Shown here: in pieces, positions 1 through 6,143 of the stretch
Layout: each line of letters opens with the position of its first letter
Position numbering within the stretch: position 1 is the first letter of the stretch
From: a virus
DNA length: 46,602 nucleotides
Reading direction: 5' to 3' (one strand)
IMG/VR virus record: IMGVR_UViG_3300021142_000051
Span: 1 to 46,602 of that record
Made by a program: the position numbers and the translations under genes
Notes under the pieces: model-generated
Databases searched by the model: none
Told to the model about the DNA's origin: nothing
What the model saw: the letters and a program-made list of their open reading frames with translations, nothing else

Positions 1-96
1 CTTGATAAGGCTTGACTTTTTTAATAAAGCGTCTAAAATAGCGTATAATCCTCGTTACAGAGTATTACTTTTGACAATTTATAGAAATCTTATATC

Positions 97-705
97 ATGA
101 ATATTTTTTATCTGTCTGAAAATACAAAAGAATGTGCTAAAATGCACAACGATAAACATTGCATTAAGATGATTTTAGAATATGCTCAACTTCTTTCTAC
201 TGCTCATAGGGTTCTTGATGGCGTTCCTACTGTATCTAGGAGAGAGACAACTGGCAGACAATACACCAGTTATAAACTCTCTGATGATCGTGATGGTGTG
301 CTTTATAGTGCCACTCATATCAATCACCCTTCAGCTATTTGGTGTAGACAATCTATACAAAATTATCAATGGTTATGGAGTCTTCTAGTAGAACTTTGCG
401 CCGAATATACTTACAGATATGGTAAAGTTCATAAATGTGAATCGTCTGGTCTTGTTTTAGAATTGGCAGAATCCCCTAAAAATATTGTTGATGGTCCTTT
501 TACTGAGCCTACTCCAGCTATGCCGGAAGAATATGTCGTTAAAGACAATTCCATAGCCTCTTATAGAAATTATTATCTTGGAGGTAAACAACATTTGGCT
601 AGTTGGAAAGGTAAAGTAAATCCTCGTGATATTCCTAAGTGGTTTTCGCTAGGATGTTTGAATTTGATGGCTGAAGATGCTCAAAATCTGGGTCTTGGTT
701 ATTAA
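97..705 (+). CDS. Conserved T4-like phage protein of unknown function
   Basis: A 202-residue soluble protein. The N-terminus carries a Cys/His/Lys pattern (CAKMHNDKHCIKMILEYAQ, then LLSTAHRVLDG) that I recognise from hypothetical proteins shared by T4-like cyanophages and other marine phages. The conserved His, Asp, Lys and Glu look enzyme-like, but I cannot name a reaction. There is no signal peptide or membrane segment. The start at 97 has no clear Shine-Dalgarno sequence. The next gene follows after 30 bases and has its own late-promoter-like motif. Coding status is secure from length, composition and the recognised N-terminal pattern; the function is unknown. Confidence 0.8.
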   Translation: MNIFYLSENTKECAKMHNDKHCIKMILEYAQLLSTAHRVLDGVPTVSRRETTGRQYTSYKLSDDRDGVLYSATHINHPSAIWCRQSIQNYQWLWSLLVELCAEYTYRYGKVHKCESSGLVLELAESPKNIVDGPFTEPTPAMPEEYVVKDNSIASYRNYYLGGKQHLASWKGKVNPRDIPKWFSLGCLNLMAEDAQNLGLGY

Positions 706-711
706 TAAATA
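704..711 (+). promoter_or_regulatory. Late-promoter-like AATAAATA
   Basis: AATAAATA overlaps the end of the preceding gene and lies 25 bases before the next ATG. It matches the NATAAATA late motif of T4-like phages at all fixed positions. AATAAATA is easily produced by chance in AT-rich DNA around a TAA stop, so support is modest. Confidence 0.4.
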
Positions 712-735
712 ATAGAATTAATTTGAGGATCGTAT

Positions 736-993
736 ATGCCGCTTTATGATATAAAAAATAAGGAAACAGGTGAAATTGAAGAAAAGTTTATGTCAATTTC
801 TGAATATGAGCAATATAAGCAAGATAATCCAGATCATGAACAAGTTTTCAATACGCTGAATTTTCAAGATTCAGTTTCTCTTGGTATAAAGAAACCTCCA
901 GCAGATTTCCAAAAATATGTGATCGAAAAGATCAAAGCAAAAAATCCAGGGCACAACATTAAAAGTAAATGGGACACGCCAAAGGAATTTTAA
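736..993 (+). CDS. Small conserved phage protein (FmdB-like N-terminus, no zinc ligands)
   Basis: An 85-residue protein beginning MPLYDIKNKETGEIEEKFMS, which resembles the small cyanophage proteins sometimes labelled FmdB-like or zinc-ribbon. There is not a single cysteine here, so no zinc ribbon can form and the regulatory label should not be carried over. The C-terminus is basic and Pro-rich (KAKNPGHNIKSKWDTPKEF). An AGGA motif lies upstream of the ATG. It is followed by an intrinsic terminator at 1035-1067, so it is the last gene of its transcription unit. Function unknown. Confidence 0.75.
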   Translation: MPLYDIKNKETGEIEEKFMSISEYEQYKQDNPDHEQVFNTLNFQDSVSLGIKKPPADFQKYVIEKIKAKNPGHNIKSKWDTPKEF

Positions 994-1034
994 TTATGAT
1001 ATTATTTGAAGATTTTCGTTAAACTTCAACCAAC

Positions 1035-1067
1035 GGGGAATGGAAGAAATTCTATTCCCCATTTTTT
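1035..1067 (+). terminator. Intrinsic terminator before phoH
   Basis: GGGGAAT (1035-1041) pairs perfectly with ATTCCCC (1054-1060), and six T residues follow at 1062-1067. It lies between the stop at 993 and the phoH ATG at 1084, so it ends the upstream unit. It also argues that phoH starts at 1084 and not further upstream. Confidence 0.8.
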
Positions 1068-1083
1068 CATTTCAAGGACTAAA

Positions 1084-1848
1084 ATGGCAAAAACTAAAAA
1101 AATAGGATCTAAATTTCTAAAGAGCCAAGAAATTGACAACATGGATAATGTCTCATATTTAAAAAAGCAAAAAAGAAAACCGCAAAATACATTAGGCGAG
1201 ATACACATAAAAGAAATCAAGCCTTTGACAGATAATCAAAAAAGAGTATTTGATTCTTATTACAATGATAAGAATATTCTATCAATTGGTAGTGCTGGTA
1301 CTGGTAAATCGTTTTTGTTTTTTTACTTGGCTTTGACTGATTTGCTTTATAGCAACGAATATAATAAGATTGTAATATTCAGATCAGCTGTACCTACTAG
1401 AAATATTGGATTTTTGCCTGGCAACGAAGATGAAAAAATGTCAGCATATTCCATAGCATATAAGGGTATATGTTCAGAACTTATGGAAAGGGGAGATGGA
1501 TTCGAATTATTACGAAAAAAGGATTTAGTAGAATTCCAATCAACAAGTTTTGTAAGAGGTACTACTTTTGATAATTGCTTAATAATTGTTGAAGAAATTC
1601 AAGATATGAATCTTCACGAAATATCAACGATAATTACTAGATGTGGTAAAAACACAAGAATATTCCTTTGTGGAGATATCAAACAAACTGATCTTGATCC
1701 AAGAAGAGAAATTAGTGGGATCCAAGATTTTATAAAAATCGCTTCCAATATGGAATCGTTTGATATAGTAGAATTTGGATTAGATGATATTGTCCGTAGC
1801 GGATTAGTTAAAGAATTTTTAATAGCAAAAGAAAATATAGGTTTATAA
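1084..1848 (+). CDS. phoH: PhoH-like P-loop ATPase
   Basis: A 254-residue protein of the PhoH family, which is very common in marine T4-like phages. The Walker A motif GSAGTGKS is at residues 69-76. A Walker B-like strand (CLIIVEEIQD) is at about 165-174, followed by the TRCGKNTRIFLCGDIKQTD segment typical of PhoH/superfamily-1 helicase cores. The N-terminal 50 residues are lysine-rich. I start it at 1084 because an AAGGA sits about 5 bases upstream and because the open frame upstream to 1006 runs through an intrinsic terminator. The next gene starts directly after the stop. The cellular role of phage PhoH is not established; a nuclease/helicase role in RNA metabolism has been proposed for relatives. 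Confidence 0.93.
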   Translation: MAKTKKIGSKFLKSQEIDNMDNVSYLKKQKRKPQNTLGEIHIKEIKPLTDNQKRVFDSYYNDKNILSIGSAGTGKSFLFFYLALTDLLYSNEYNKIVIFRSAVPTRNIGFLPGNEDEKMSAYSIAYKGICSELMERGDGFELLRKKDLVEFQSTSFVRGTTFDNCLIIVEEIQDMNLHEISTIITRCGKNTRIFLCGDIKQTDLDPRREISGIQDFIKIASNMESFDIVEFGLDDIVRSGLVKEFLIAKENIGL

Positions 1849-2502
1849 ATGCCAAAAGAAATTGAAGAATTTACATACTTTCCGACTCGGATATACAAAA
1901 CAAGTGCTCCAGAGTATTTGGAATCTGTTAAATTAGTCTCTGAAGAATATGTAAATAAAATTAAAGAAGATACAGAAATACATGAATTGTATCCTGCATA
2001 CATGTCACCTTCTTTTCAAGACGATGAACGAGTGAATGATTTCGCTACATTCGTGATTCAATGTGCTTGGGATATTTTAGATTCGCAAGGATATGACATC
2101 ATGAATATGCAAACATTGTTTGATTCTATGTGGATGCAAGAACATTATAAACATTCTCTAATGGAACAACACGTTCATGGAAATGGTATCCAATTGGTAG
2201 GATTTTACTTCTTAGAGACGCCAGAAGATTCTTCTAGGATAATTTTTCACGATCCAAGGCCAGCAAAAGTTCAGATAAATCTTCCAGAAAAAACTTATGA
2301 TGATGTATCAACAGCTAGTCAAATGATTAATTTTAAACCAAATCCTGGTGATTTGTTTTTTACCAATGCTTGGTTGAATCATTCATTCGGTAGACATGGA
2401 TCTGATGAACCTTTGAAGTTTGTCCATTTTAACATATATGTTGCTCCTTTACCAGAACCTCAACAAGAACCAAGAAGACATTGCGGTATCGAAGTGATAT
2501 GA
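1849..2502 (+). CDS. 2OG-Fe(II) oxygenase superfamily protein
   Basis: A 217-residue protein of the phage 2-oxoglutarate/iron oxygenase group with an HxH-N pattern. The iron-binding region is HVHGNG (residues 108-113), followed by the core strands GFYFLETPEDSSRIIFHDPRP. The distal histidine is in TNAWLNHSF (H178), with the final strand FVHFNIYV. It starts at the base after the phoH stop and overlaps the next gene by four bases (ATGA), so it is translationally coupled. Such oxygenases are frequent in T4-like marine phages and their substrates are unknown. The fold assignment is fairly secure; the hydroxylation target is not. Confidence 0.8.
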   Translation: MPKEIEEFTYFPTRIYKTSAPEYLESVKLVSEEYVNKIKEDTEIHELYPAYMSPSFQDDERVNDFATFVIQCAWDILDSQGYDIMNMQTLFDSMWMQEHYKHSLMEQHVHGNGIQLVGFYFLETPEDSSRIIFHDPRPAKVQINLPEKTYDDVSTASQMINFKPNPGDLFFTNAWLNHSFGRHGSDEPLKFVHFNIYVAPLPEPQQEPRRHCGIEVI

Positions 2503-2735
2503 AAAAGTATAGGATTAGATTCAATAAAACCAGAGGAACGCCAGGAAGAGGTTCCGTAGACCATGTCTGGAGGGTTTTTGAAGATTCTAAAGAATATTTG
2601 GTGAAAAACGTAACAATCAATGTCCCTTCTTTTGGAGAAAGAGAAGGGGATGATTGGAATATTGTTTGTTATGGTATATTAGATATAGACAGAGTAAATT
2701 CTGTTGCTATTATTAACAAAGAAGATGATGTTTAA
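2499..2735 (+). CDS. Small conserved phage protein, unknown function
   Basis: A 78-residue basic protein (MKKYRIRFNKTRGTPGRGSV, then DHVWRVFEDSKEYLVKNV). I recognise the RGTPGRGSVDHVWRVFE pattern as a conserved small ORF beside the exonuclease gene in T4-like cyanophages. An in-frame upstream start exists at 2481, but the ATGA overlap with the oxygenase stop at 2499-2502 and the family N-terminus favour 2499. Its stop overlaps the start of the exonuclease. Function unknown; the basic N-terminus would suit nucleic-acid binding. Confidence 0.75.
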   Translation: MKKYRIRFNKTRGTPGRGSVDHVWRVFEDSKEYLVKNVTINVPSFGEREGDDWNIVCYGILDIDRVNSVAIINKEDDV

Positions 2736-3384
2736 TTTTTGTCCACCAGTAACATTAAAAGAACTAACTACAGAAAATATAAATGGAAAGCGACATTATA
2801 TTACTGAAAAAGGTAAATATGTCTCCATAACTGCATTACTTGGTTCTTTTGATAAAAAATCAATATGGGAATGGCGCCAAAGAGTTGGAGAAGATGAGGC
2901 TAATAGGATATCTTCAAAAGCAGCATCAAGAGGAACAAGAGTACATACTCTTTGTGAATTGTATTTAAAGAATAAAACGATTGATACTAAATCGTTTATG
3001 CCTGATGCTCTTGCGAGTTTTTATTCAATAAAACCTTTACTGAATAATATAAATAACATACATTTTCTTGAGTGTCCATTATATTCAGATATATTAATGG
3101 TTGGCGGAAGGTGTGATTGCATTGGAGAATATGATGGAAAGTTATCTATCATAGACTTTAAAACGTCTCTTCGGGAAAAAGATGAAGATTGGATTGAGAA
3201 TTATTTCTTACAAGCATCTTTTTATGCAATGGCGTATTATGAATTAACTGGAATACGAATACCAAACATTGTTATTATTATTGCTGTGGATGATGGAAAT
3301 CCTCAAATATTCATTAGACCAATAAAAAACTATATTAAACCTTTGATTAACAAGATAAATCTTTATAGGAAAAATTATGCTTAA
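2728..3384 (+). CDS. PD-(D/E)XK exonuclease, RecB/Cas4-like
   Basis: A 218-residue nuclease of the cyanophage exonuclease family (N-terminus MFNFCPP). The motif series of RecB/Cas4 nucleases is visible: H73 in RGTRVHTLCELYL, E115 in FLECPL, D130 in GGRCDCIGEYDG, the D143-F-K145 core of IIDFKTS, and the QASFYAMAY helix (Q162, Y166). Earlier in-frame starts (2704, 2725) exist inside the preceding gene; 2728 matches the usual family start. The last 8 bases overlap the secreted HNH gene. Probable role: processing host or phage DNA ends during replication and recombination. Confidence 0.85.
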   Translation: MFNFCPPVTLKELTTENINGKRHYITEKGKYVSITALLGSFDKKSIWEWRQRVGEDEANRISSKAASRGTRVHTLCELYLKNKTIDTKSFMPDALASFYSIKPLLNNINNIHFLECPLYSDILMVGGRCDCIGEYDGKLSIIDFKTSLREKDEDWIENYFLQASFYAMAYYELTGIRIPNIVIIIAVDDGNPQIFIRPIKNYIKPLINKINLYRKNYA

Positions 3385-3823
3385 ATTATTATTACTATTA
3401 TTTTCAATTAATACGTATGCCTTTGAATTACCAAATAAGGACGTTACTCCTGGTGAAATTGATAGAGGAAGGACAAAAAAGGTTCTCTGTGTACCAAATT
3501 ATACAACAGGTAAAGATGATGATGGGAGAAACGTTAGACACGTGACCCAAAAAGATAAAAATACAGTATTTGAAGAATACAATATATCGGAAGATCAAAA
3601 ATCTAATTATGTAATTGACCATTTAGTCAGTTTATCTAATGGTGGATTGAACACTTTGAAAAATCTTTGGCCTCAACCAAAAGAACAAGGTAAAATAAAG
3701 GATGTTTTAGAAAATAAATTGCATAAAATGGTTTGTAAAGGACAAATTTCGTTGAAAACAGCTCAAGATGCGTTGCGTAACGATTGGGGAACTTCATATA
3801 CGAAATACGTTGAACCAAAATAA
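3377..3823 (+). CDS. Secreted HNH-nuclease-like protein
   Basis: A 148-residue protein with a short Leu-rich signal peptide (MLKLLLLLFSINTYA, likely cleavage after residue 15), then an HNH-type signature: DHLVSLSNGGLNTLKNLWPQ, with D81-H82 and the Asn residues at 92 and 96. This DH-L-x-NGG-N-NLWPQ arrangement is typical of small exported bacterial HNH proteins. Two cysteines (C38, C120) could form a disulphide in the periplasm. It overlaps the exonuclease by 8 bases, which suggests coupled translation. A periplasmic nuclease could degrade incoming competing DNA or scavenge nucleotides; this is inference. No HNH homing-endonuclease features such as an adjacent intron are seen. Confidence 0.75.
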   Translation: MLKLLLLLFSINTYAFELPNKDVTPGEIDRGRTKKVLCVPNYTTGKDDDGRNVRHVTQKDKNTVFEEYNISEDQKSNYVIDHLVSLSNGGLNTLKNLWPQPKEQGKIKDVLENKLHKMVCKGQISLKTAQDALRNDWGTSYTKYVEPK

Positions 3824-3857
3824 TGCTTTACTTTACCAATAAATGGATTTAATATTA

Positions 3858-3865
3858 TATAAATA
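3858..3865 (+). promoter_or_regulatory. T4-type late promoter TATAAATA
   Basis: A perfect match to the T4 late promoter -10 element TATAAATA, in the longest intergenic space of the window. Transcription would begin close to 3871, at the base of the hairpin at 3869-3892, giving a leader of about 100 bases before the RlpA-like gene, gp33 and gp59. Confidence 0.65.
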
Positions 3866-3868
3866 GAA

Positions 3869-3892
3869 AACCGGCTTGTGAAAAAGTCGGTT
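3869..3892 (+). other. Stem-loop in the 5' leader (or weak terminator)
   Basis: AACCGGCTT (3869-3877) pairs with AAGTCGGTT (3884-3892) through nine pairs, one of them G-U, around a six-base loop. Only three T residues end the 3' side, so it is a poor intrinsic terminator. Because it sits at the expected late transcription start, it more likely forms a 5'-terminal hairpin that stabilises the message. The alternative is the terminator of the HNH gene. Confidence 0.5.
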
Positions 3893-3974
3893 TCAGACTA
3901 CTTTTAAAATTAAAGTAATCTCTTTCATCAAATAGTAAAGCAACAATAGTGTTGCTCCAATAGGAGAAAAGAAG

Positions 3975-4316
3975 ATGATGAAATTATTATCAATAATTAT
4001 TATGTCTTTGGTGATCAGTTTTTCTGCTAATGCGGATCAAGTTGGAACTGCTTCGTGGTATGGTGGAAAATTCCACGGTAAGAAGACTGCATCAGGACAA
4101 ATCTTTAATACTCATAAATTAACTGCTGCGCATAAAACTATTAAACTAGGTTCTAAAGTTAAAGTTACTAATCTTCATAATCATAAATCTGTGATTGTTT
4201 TGATAAACGATAGAGGTCCATTCTCTAGAGGTAGAGTAATTGATCTTTCTTATGCAGCCAAGACCATATTGGATATGGGTGGTACAGCAAAAGTTTCAAT
4301 AAAGGTGTTACATTAA
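3975..4316 (+). CDS. RlpA-like double-psi beta-barrel protein, exported
   Basis: A 113-residue protein with an N-terminal signal peptide (hydrophobic core, ...SFSANA|D, cleavage near residue 20), then one RlpA-like double-psi beta-barrel domain: GTASWYGGKFHGKKTASG, LTAAHKTIKLGSKVKVTN, INDRGPFSRGRVIDLS. RlpA proteins are septal lytic transglycosylases that cut stem-peptide-free glycan. The two catalytic-region aspartates (D79, D90) are present, but the Glu that normally follows TASG is Gln here (Q42). There is no lipobox cysteine and no SPOR domain. AGGAG lies 8 bases upstream of the ATG at 3975. Possible roles are cell-wall remodelling in lysis or superinfection, or non-catalytic glycan binding. 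Confidence 0.85.
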   Translation: MMKLLSIIIMSLVISFSANADQVGTASWYGGKFHGKKTASGQIFNTHKLTAAHKTIKLGSKVKVTNLHNHKSVIVLINDRGPFSRGRVIDLSYAAKTILDMGGTAKVSIKVLH

Positions 4317-4318
4317 AT

Positions 4319-4558
4319 ATGAAGAAAAAACTAACTAAACCTAAATTGGAAGAAATGGAAAAATTCTCCAATAATATATTACAAATAGTTGATCTTGATA
4401 AATTAGATTATATCGAAGCAATCACTGAATATGCAGAATCAATAGGATTAGAAATAGACGTTGCAGCAACGCTAATAACTCCATTCTTGAAGGATAAAAT
4501 TTCCGAAGAAGCAAGAAAAAATAATCTAATTGAAAAAATTCCTGTAATATCTTTCTAA
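4319..4558 (+). CDS. 33: gp33-like late-transcription coactivator
   Basis: A 79-residue protein with an acidic/helical core (LDYIEAITEYAESIGLEIDV, then ITPFLKDKISEEA) matching cyanophage proteins annotated gp33. In T4, gp33 links RNA polymerase to the sliding clamp gp45 and activates late promoters together with gp55. The hydrophobic C-terminal end (PVISF) is where a clamp-binding motif would be expected. It is shorter than T4 gp33 (112 residues). Its place directly upstream of a gp59 homologue and gp32 reproduces the T4 order 33-59-32, which strengthens the call. Confidence 0.75.
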   Translation: MKKKLTKPKLEEMEKFSNNILQIVDLDKLDYIEAITEYAESIGLEIDVAATLITPFLKDKISEEARKNNLIEKIPVISF

Positions 4559-4560
4559 AA

Positions 4561-5145
4561 GTGTCCGCATTAAATTCCGCTAATTTATATAATGCATTGA
4601 AATTACATTTCAATGATGACAAATACGATTTTTTCAAATACAAAGGAAAAACGAGAATTAGACAAATACCAAATCATCATTTAGAAATGTTTGGAATATT
4701 AAATAACCGCTATGGGGAAAAATTGCAAGATTTTTATATAGCAAATTTTCTTATTGACTCCAAAGTTTGGATAGGAGATTTGTTGTCTAATGAATGTGAT
4801 TCAAATTATAAAGAATGGAATAAAAAAATTAATAATTTGACTTATATCTATAAGAATAATATTATTGAATTAATGGATGAAGTAACAGATCTTAATGAAT
4901 TGTTATATGTTAATGATGATTATCCTTTATTATTAAAAAGGGTTCTCCAAGAGAAAGTTTCTTTGGAATCATTATTAATTACAAATTCCATATTGAAATT
5001 TTTTCCTATGTGGAATAAAAATATCAAGGATGATATCATATGGCCTCACTTTAGGAAAAAATGTGTTAAGTATTTTCCATTTTTATCTTTTGATAAGGAT
5101 AAGATGACAGAGATACTTAAAATTGAGGCTAAAAAGCACGTATAA
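4561..5145 (+). CDS. 59: gp59-like loader of the replicative helicase
   Basis: A 194-residue protein, slightly shorter than T4 gp59 (217). Segments align by eye with T4 gp59: LYNALKLHFNDDKYDFFKYKG near the start, YGEKLQDFYIANFL, and the hallmark WIGDL around residues 71-75, followed by an all-helical C-terminal half. gp59 binds fork DNA and gp32 and loads the gp41 helicase. It uses a GTG start two bases after the gp33 stop. gp32 follows, so loader and ssDNA-binding protein are neighbours as in T4. Confidence 0.85.
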   Translation: MSALNSANLYNALKLHFNDDKYDFFKYKGKTRIRQIPNHHLEMFGILNNRYGEKLQDFYIANFLIDSKVWIGDLLSNECDSNYKEWNKKINNLTYIYKNNIIELMDEVTDLNELLYVNDDYPLLLKRVLQEKVSLESLLITNSILKFFPMWNKNIKDDIIWPHFRKKCVKYFPFLSFDKDKMTEILKIEAKKHV

Positions 5146-5148
5146 ATA
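5141..5148 (+). promoter_or_regulatory. T4-type late promoter TATAAATA before gene 32
   Basis: A perfect TATAAATA overlapping the gp59 stop codon, 71 bases before the gp32 ATG. T4 gene 32 is transcribed from early, middle and late promoters, so a late promoter here is reasonable. Confidence 0.55.
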
Positions 5149-5219
5149 CTGCTGTATATTATGTGTTTTTGGATAAGTTGTTATATATTTAATACGAATG
5201 TTAATAAGAGGTAATACGT

Positions 5220-6110
5220 ATGTCATTTGCTAATTTAAAAAGAAATTCAAGTAATAGTTTAGAAAAACTTGCTAAGGCAGCTGAATCTATGAATTCAGGT
5301 GGACAAAATCCAGATGCTGACAAGTATTGGAAATGCCAAGTTGATAAGGCAGGAAACGGTTACGCCATCATTAGATTCCTACCTGCACCCCCAAAGGACG
5401 GTGAAGAAGGTCTTCCATGGGTTAAGTATTTTGACCATGGTTTCCAAGGACCAGGCGGTTGGTACATCGAAAAGTCATTAACTTCTCTTGGAAAGGAAGA
5501 TCCAGTTTCTAAATATAATTCTGATCTTTGGAATTCTGGTATTGATTCCAATAAAGAAATTGCGCGTAAGCAAAAGCGCAGAATGCATTATGTTTCTAAC
5601 ATTTATGTAGTTAAGGATTCTTCTAACCCAGAAAACGAAGGAAAGATTTTCCTTTTTGAGTTCGGTAAGAAAATCTTTGAAAAGTTGACACAAGCTATGA
5701 ATCCTCAATTCGAAGATGATCAAAAGATTGATCCTTTTAATCTTTGGACTGGCGCAAATTTCAAACTGAAGATTCGTAAGGTTGATGGATATCAAAACTA
5801 TGATCTATCAGAATTTGATCGCTCAGCGCCTCTAGCAGATAATGATGATGAGTTGGAAGTAATTTGGAATTCAGAATATTCTCTGAAGGAACTTGTTGAT
5901 GAAAAGAATTTTAAATCTTATGAAGATCTTGAAAAGAGACTTAATAAGGTTCTTGGATTGAATGCAGTTTCTCCTAAACCTTCTACAATCGAAAACGTAA
6001 AGCAAAATAATATTGCTACGAAGGAAAAAGAGATTGAAGAATCTTTTGTTGATACTTTAGAAGATGATGAAAATTTGGATTTCTTCGCTGAATTGTTAGG
6101 CGATGATTAA
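5220..6110 (+). CDS. 32: gp32 single-stranded DNA-binding protein
   Basis: A 296-residue protein (T4 gp32 is 301). The basic N-terminus MSFANLKRNSSNSLEKL corresponds to the LAST cooperativity motif. The OB-fold core contains YWKCQVDKAGNGYAIIRFLP, LPWVKYFDHGF, NLWTGANFKLKIRKVDGYQNYD and SEYSLKELVDE, typical of the family. The C-terminus is strongly acidic (DTLEDDENLDFFAELLGDD), the region that in T4 contacts gp59, gp43 and Dda. The zinc-binding His/Cys set of T4 is absent; the only cysteine is C39. AGAGG lies 9 bases upstream of the ATG. A strong terminator follows directly. Confidence 0.96.
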   Translation: MSFANLKRNSSNSLEKLAKAAESMNSGGQNPDADKYWKCQVDKAGNGYAIIRFLPAPPKDGEEGLPWVKYFDHGFQGPGGWYIEKSLTSLGKEDPVSKYNSDLWNSGIDSNKEIARKQKRRMHYVSNIYVVKDSSNPENEGKIFLFEFGKKIFEKLTQAMNPQFEDDQKIDPFNLWTGANFKLKIRKVDGYQNYDLSEFDRSAPLADNDDELEVIWNSEYSLKELVDEKNFKSYEDLEKRLNKVLGLNAVSPKPSTIENVKQNNIATKEKEIEESFVDTLEDDENLDFFAELLGDD

Positions 6111-6118
6111 TCTGTGTT

Positions 6119-6143
6119 AAGGGGGCTTCGGCCCCCTTTTTTT
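6119..6143 (+). terminator. Strong intrinsic terminator of gene 32
   Basis: AAGGGGGC and GCCCCCTT form an eight-pair stem closed by the very stable TTCG tetraloop (6127-6130), followed by a run of seven T residues (6137-6143). It separates gene 32 from the convergent minus-strand block, whose last stop codon overlaps the T run. On the minus strand the hairpin lacks a downstream T run, so it is mainly directional for +. Confidence 0.92.

Noticed and set aside
12-49. Sigma70-like promoter: TTGACT at 12-17 and TATAAT at 44-49
   Set aside because: The spacer is 26 bases, far from 17, and no better -35 lies at the right distance from TATAAT. A TATAAT alone is expected by chance in AT-rich DNA.
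71-96. TTGACA (71-76) as a -35 element before the first gene
   Set aside because: No -10 hexamer at about 17 bases; the right position would fall on the start codon.
182-388. 68-residue hydrophobic ORF overlapping the first gene
   Set aside because: It lies wholly inside the 202-residue gene in another frame, has no Shine-Dalgarno sequence and is not plausible beside a recognised phage protein.
1006-1083. Upstream extension of the phoH reading frame
   Set aside because: It runs through a perfect GC-rich hairpin with a T run (1035-1067) and has no Shine-Dalgarno sequence; the ATG at 1084 has AAGGA in place.
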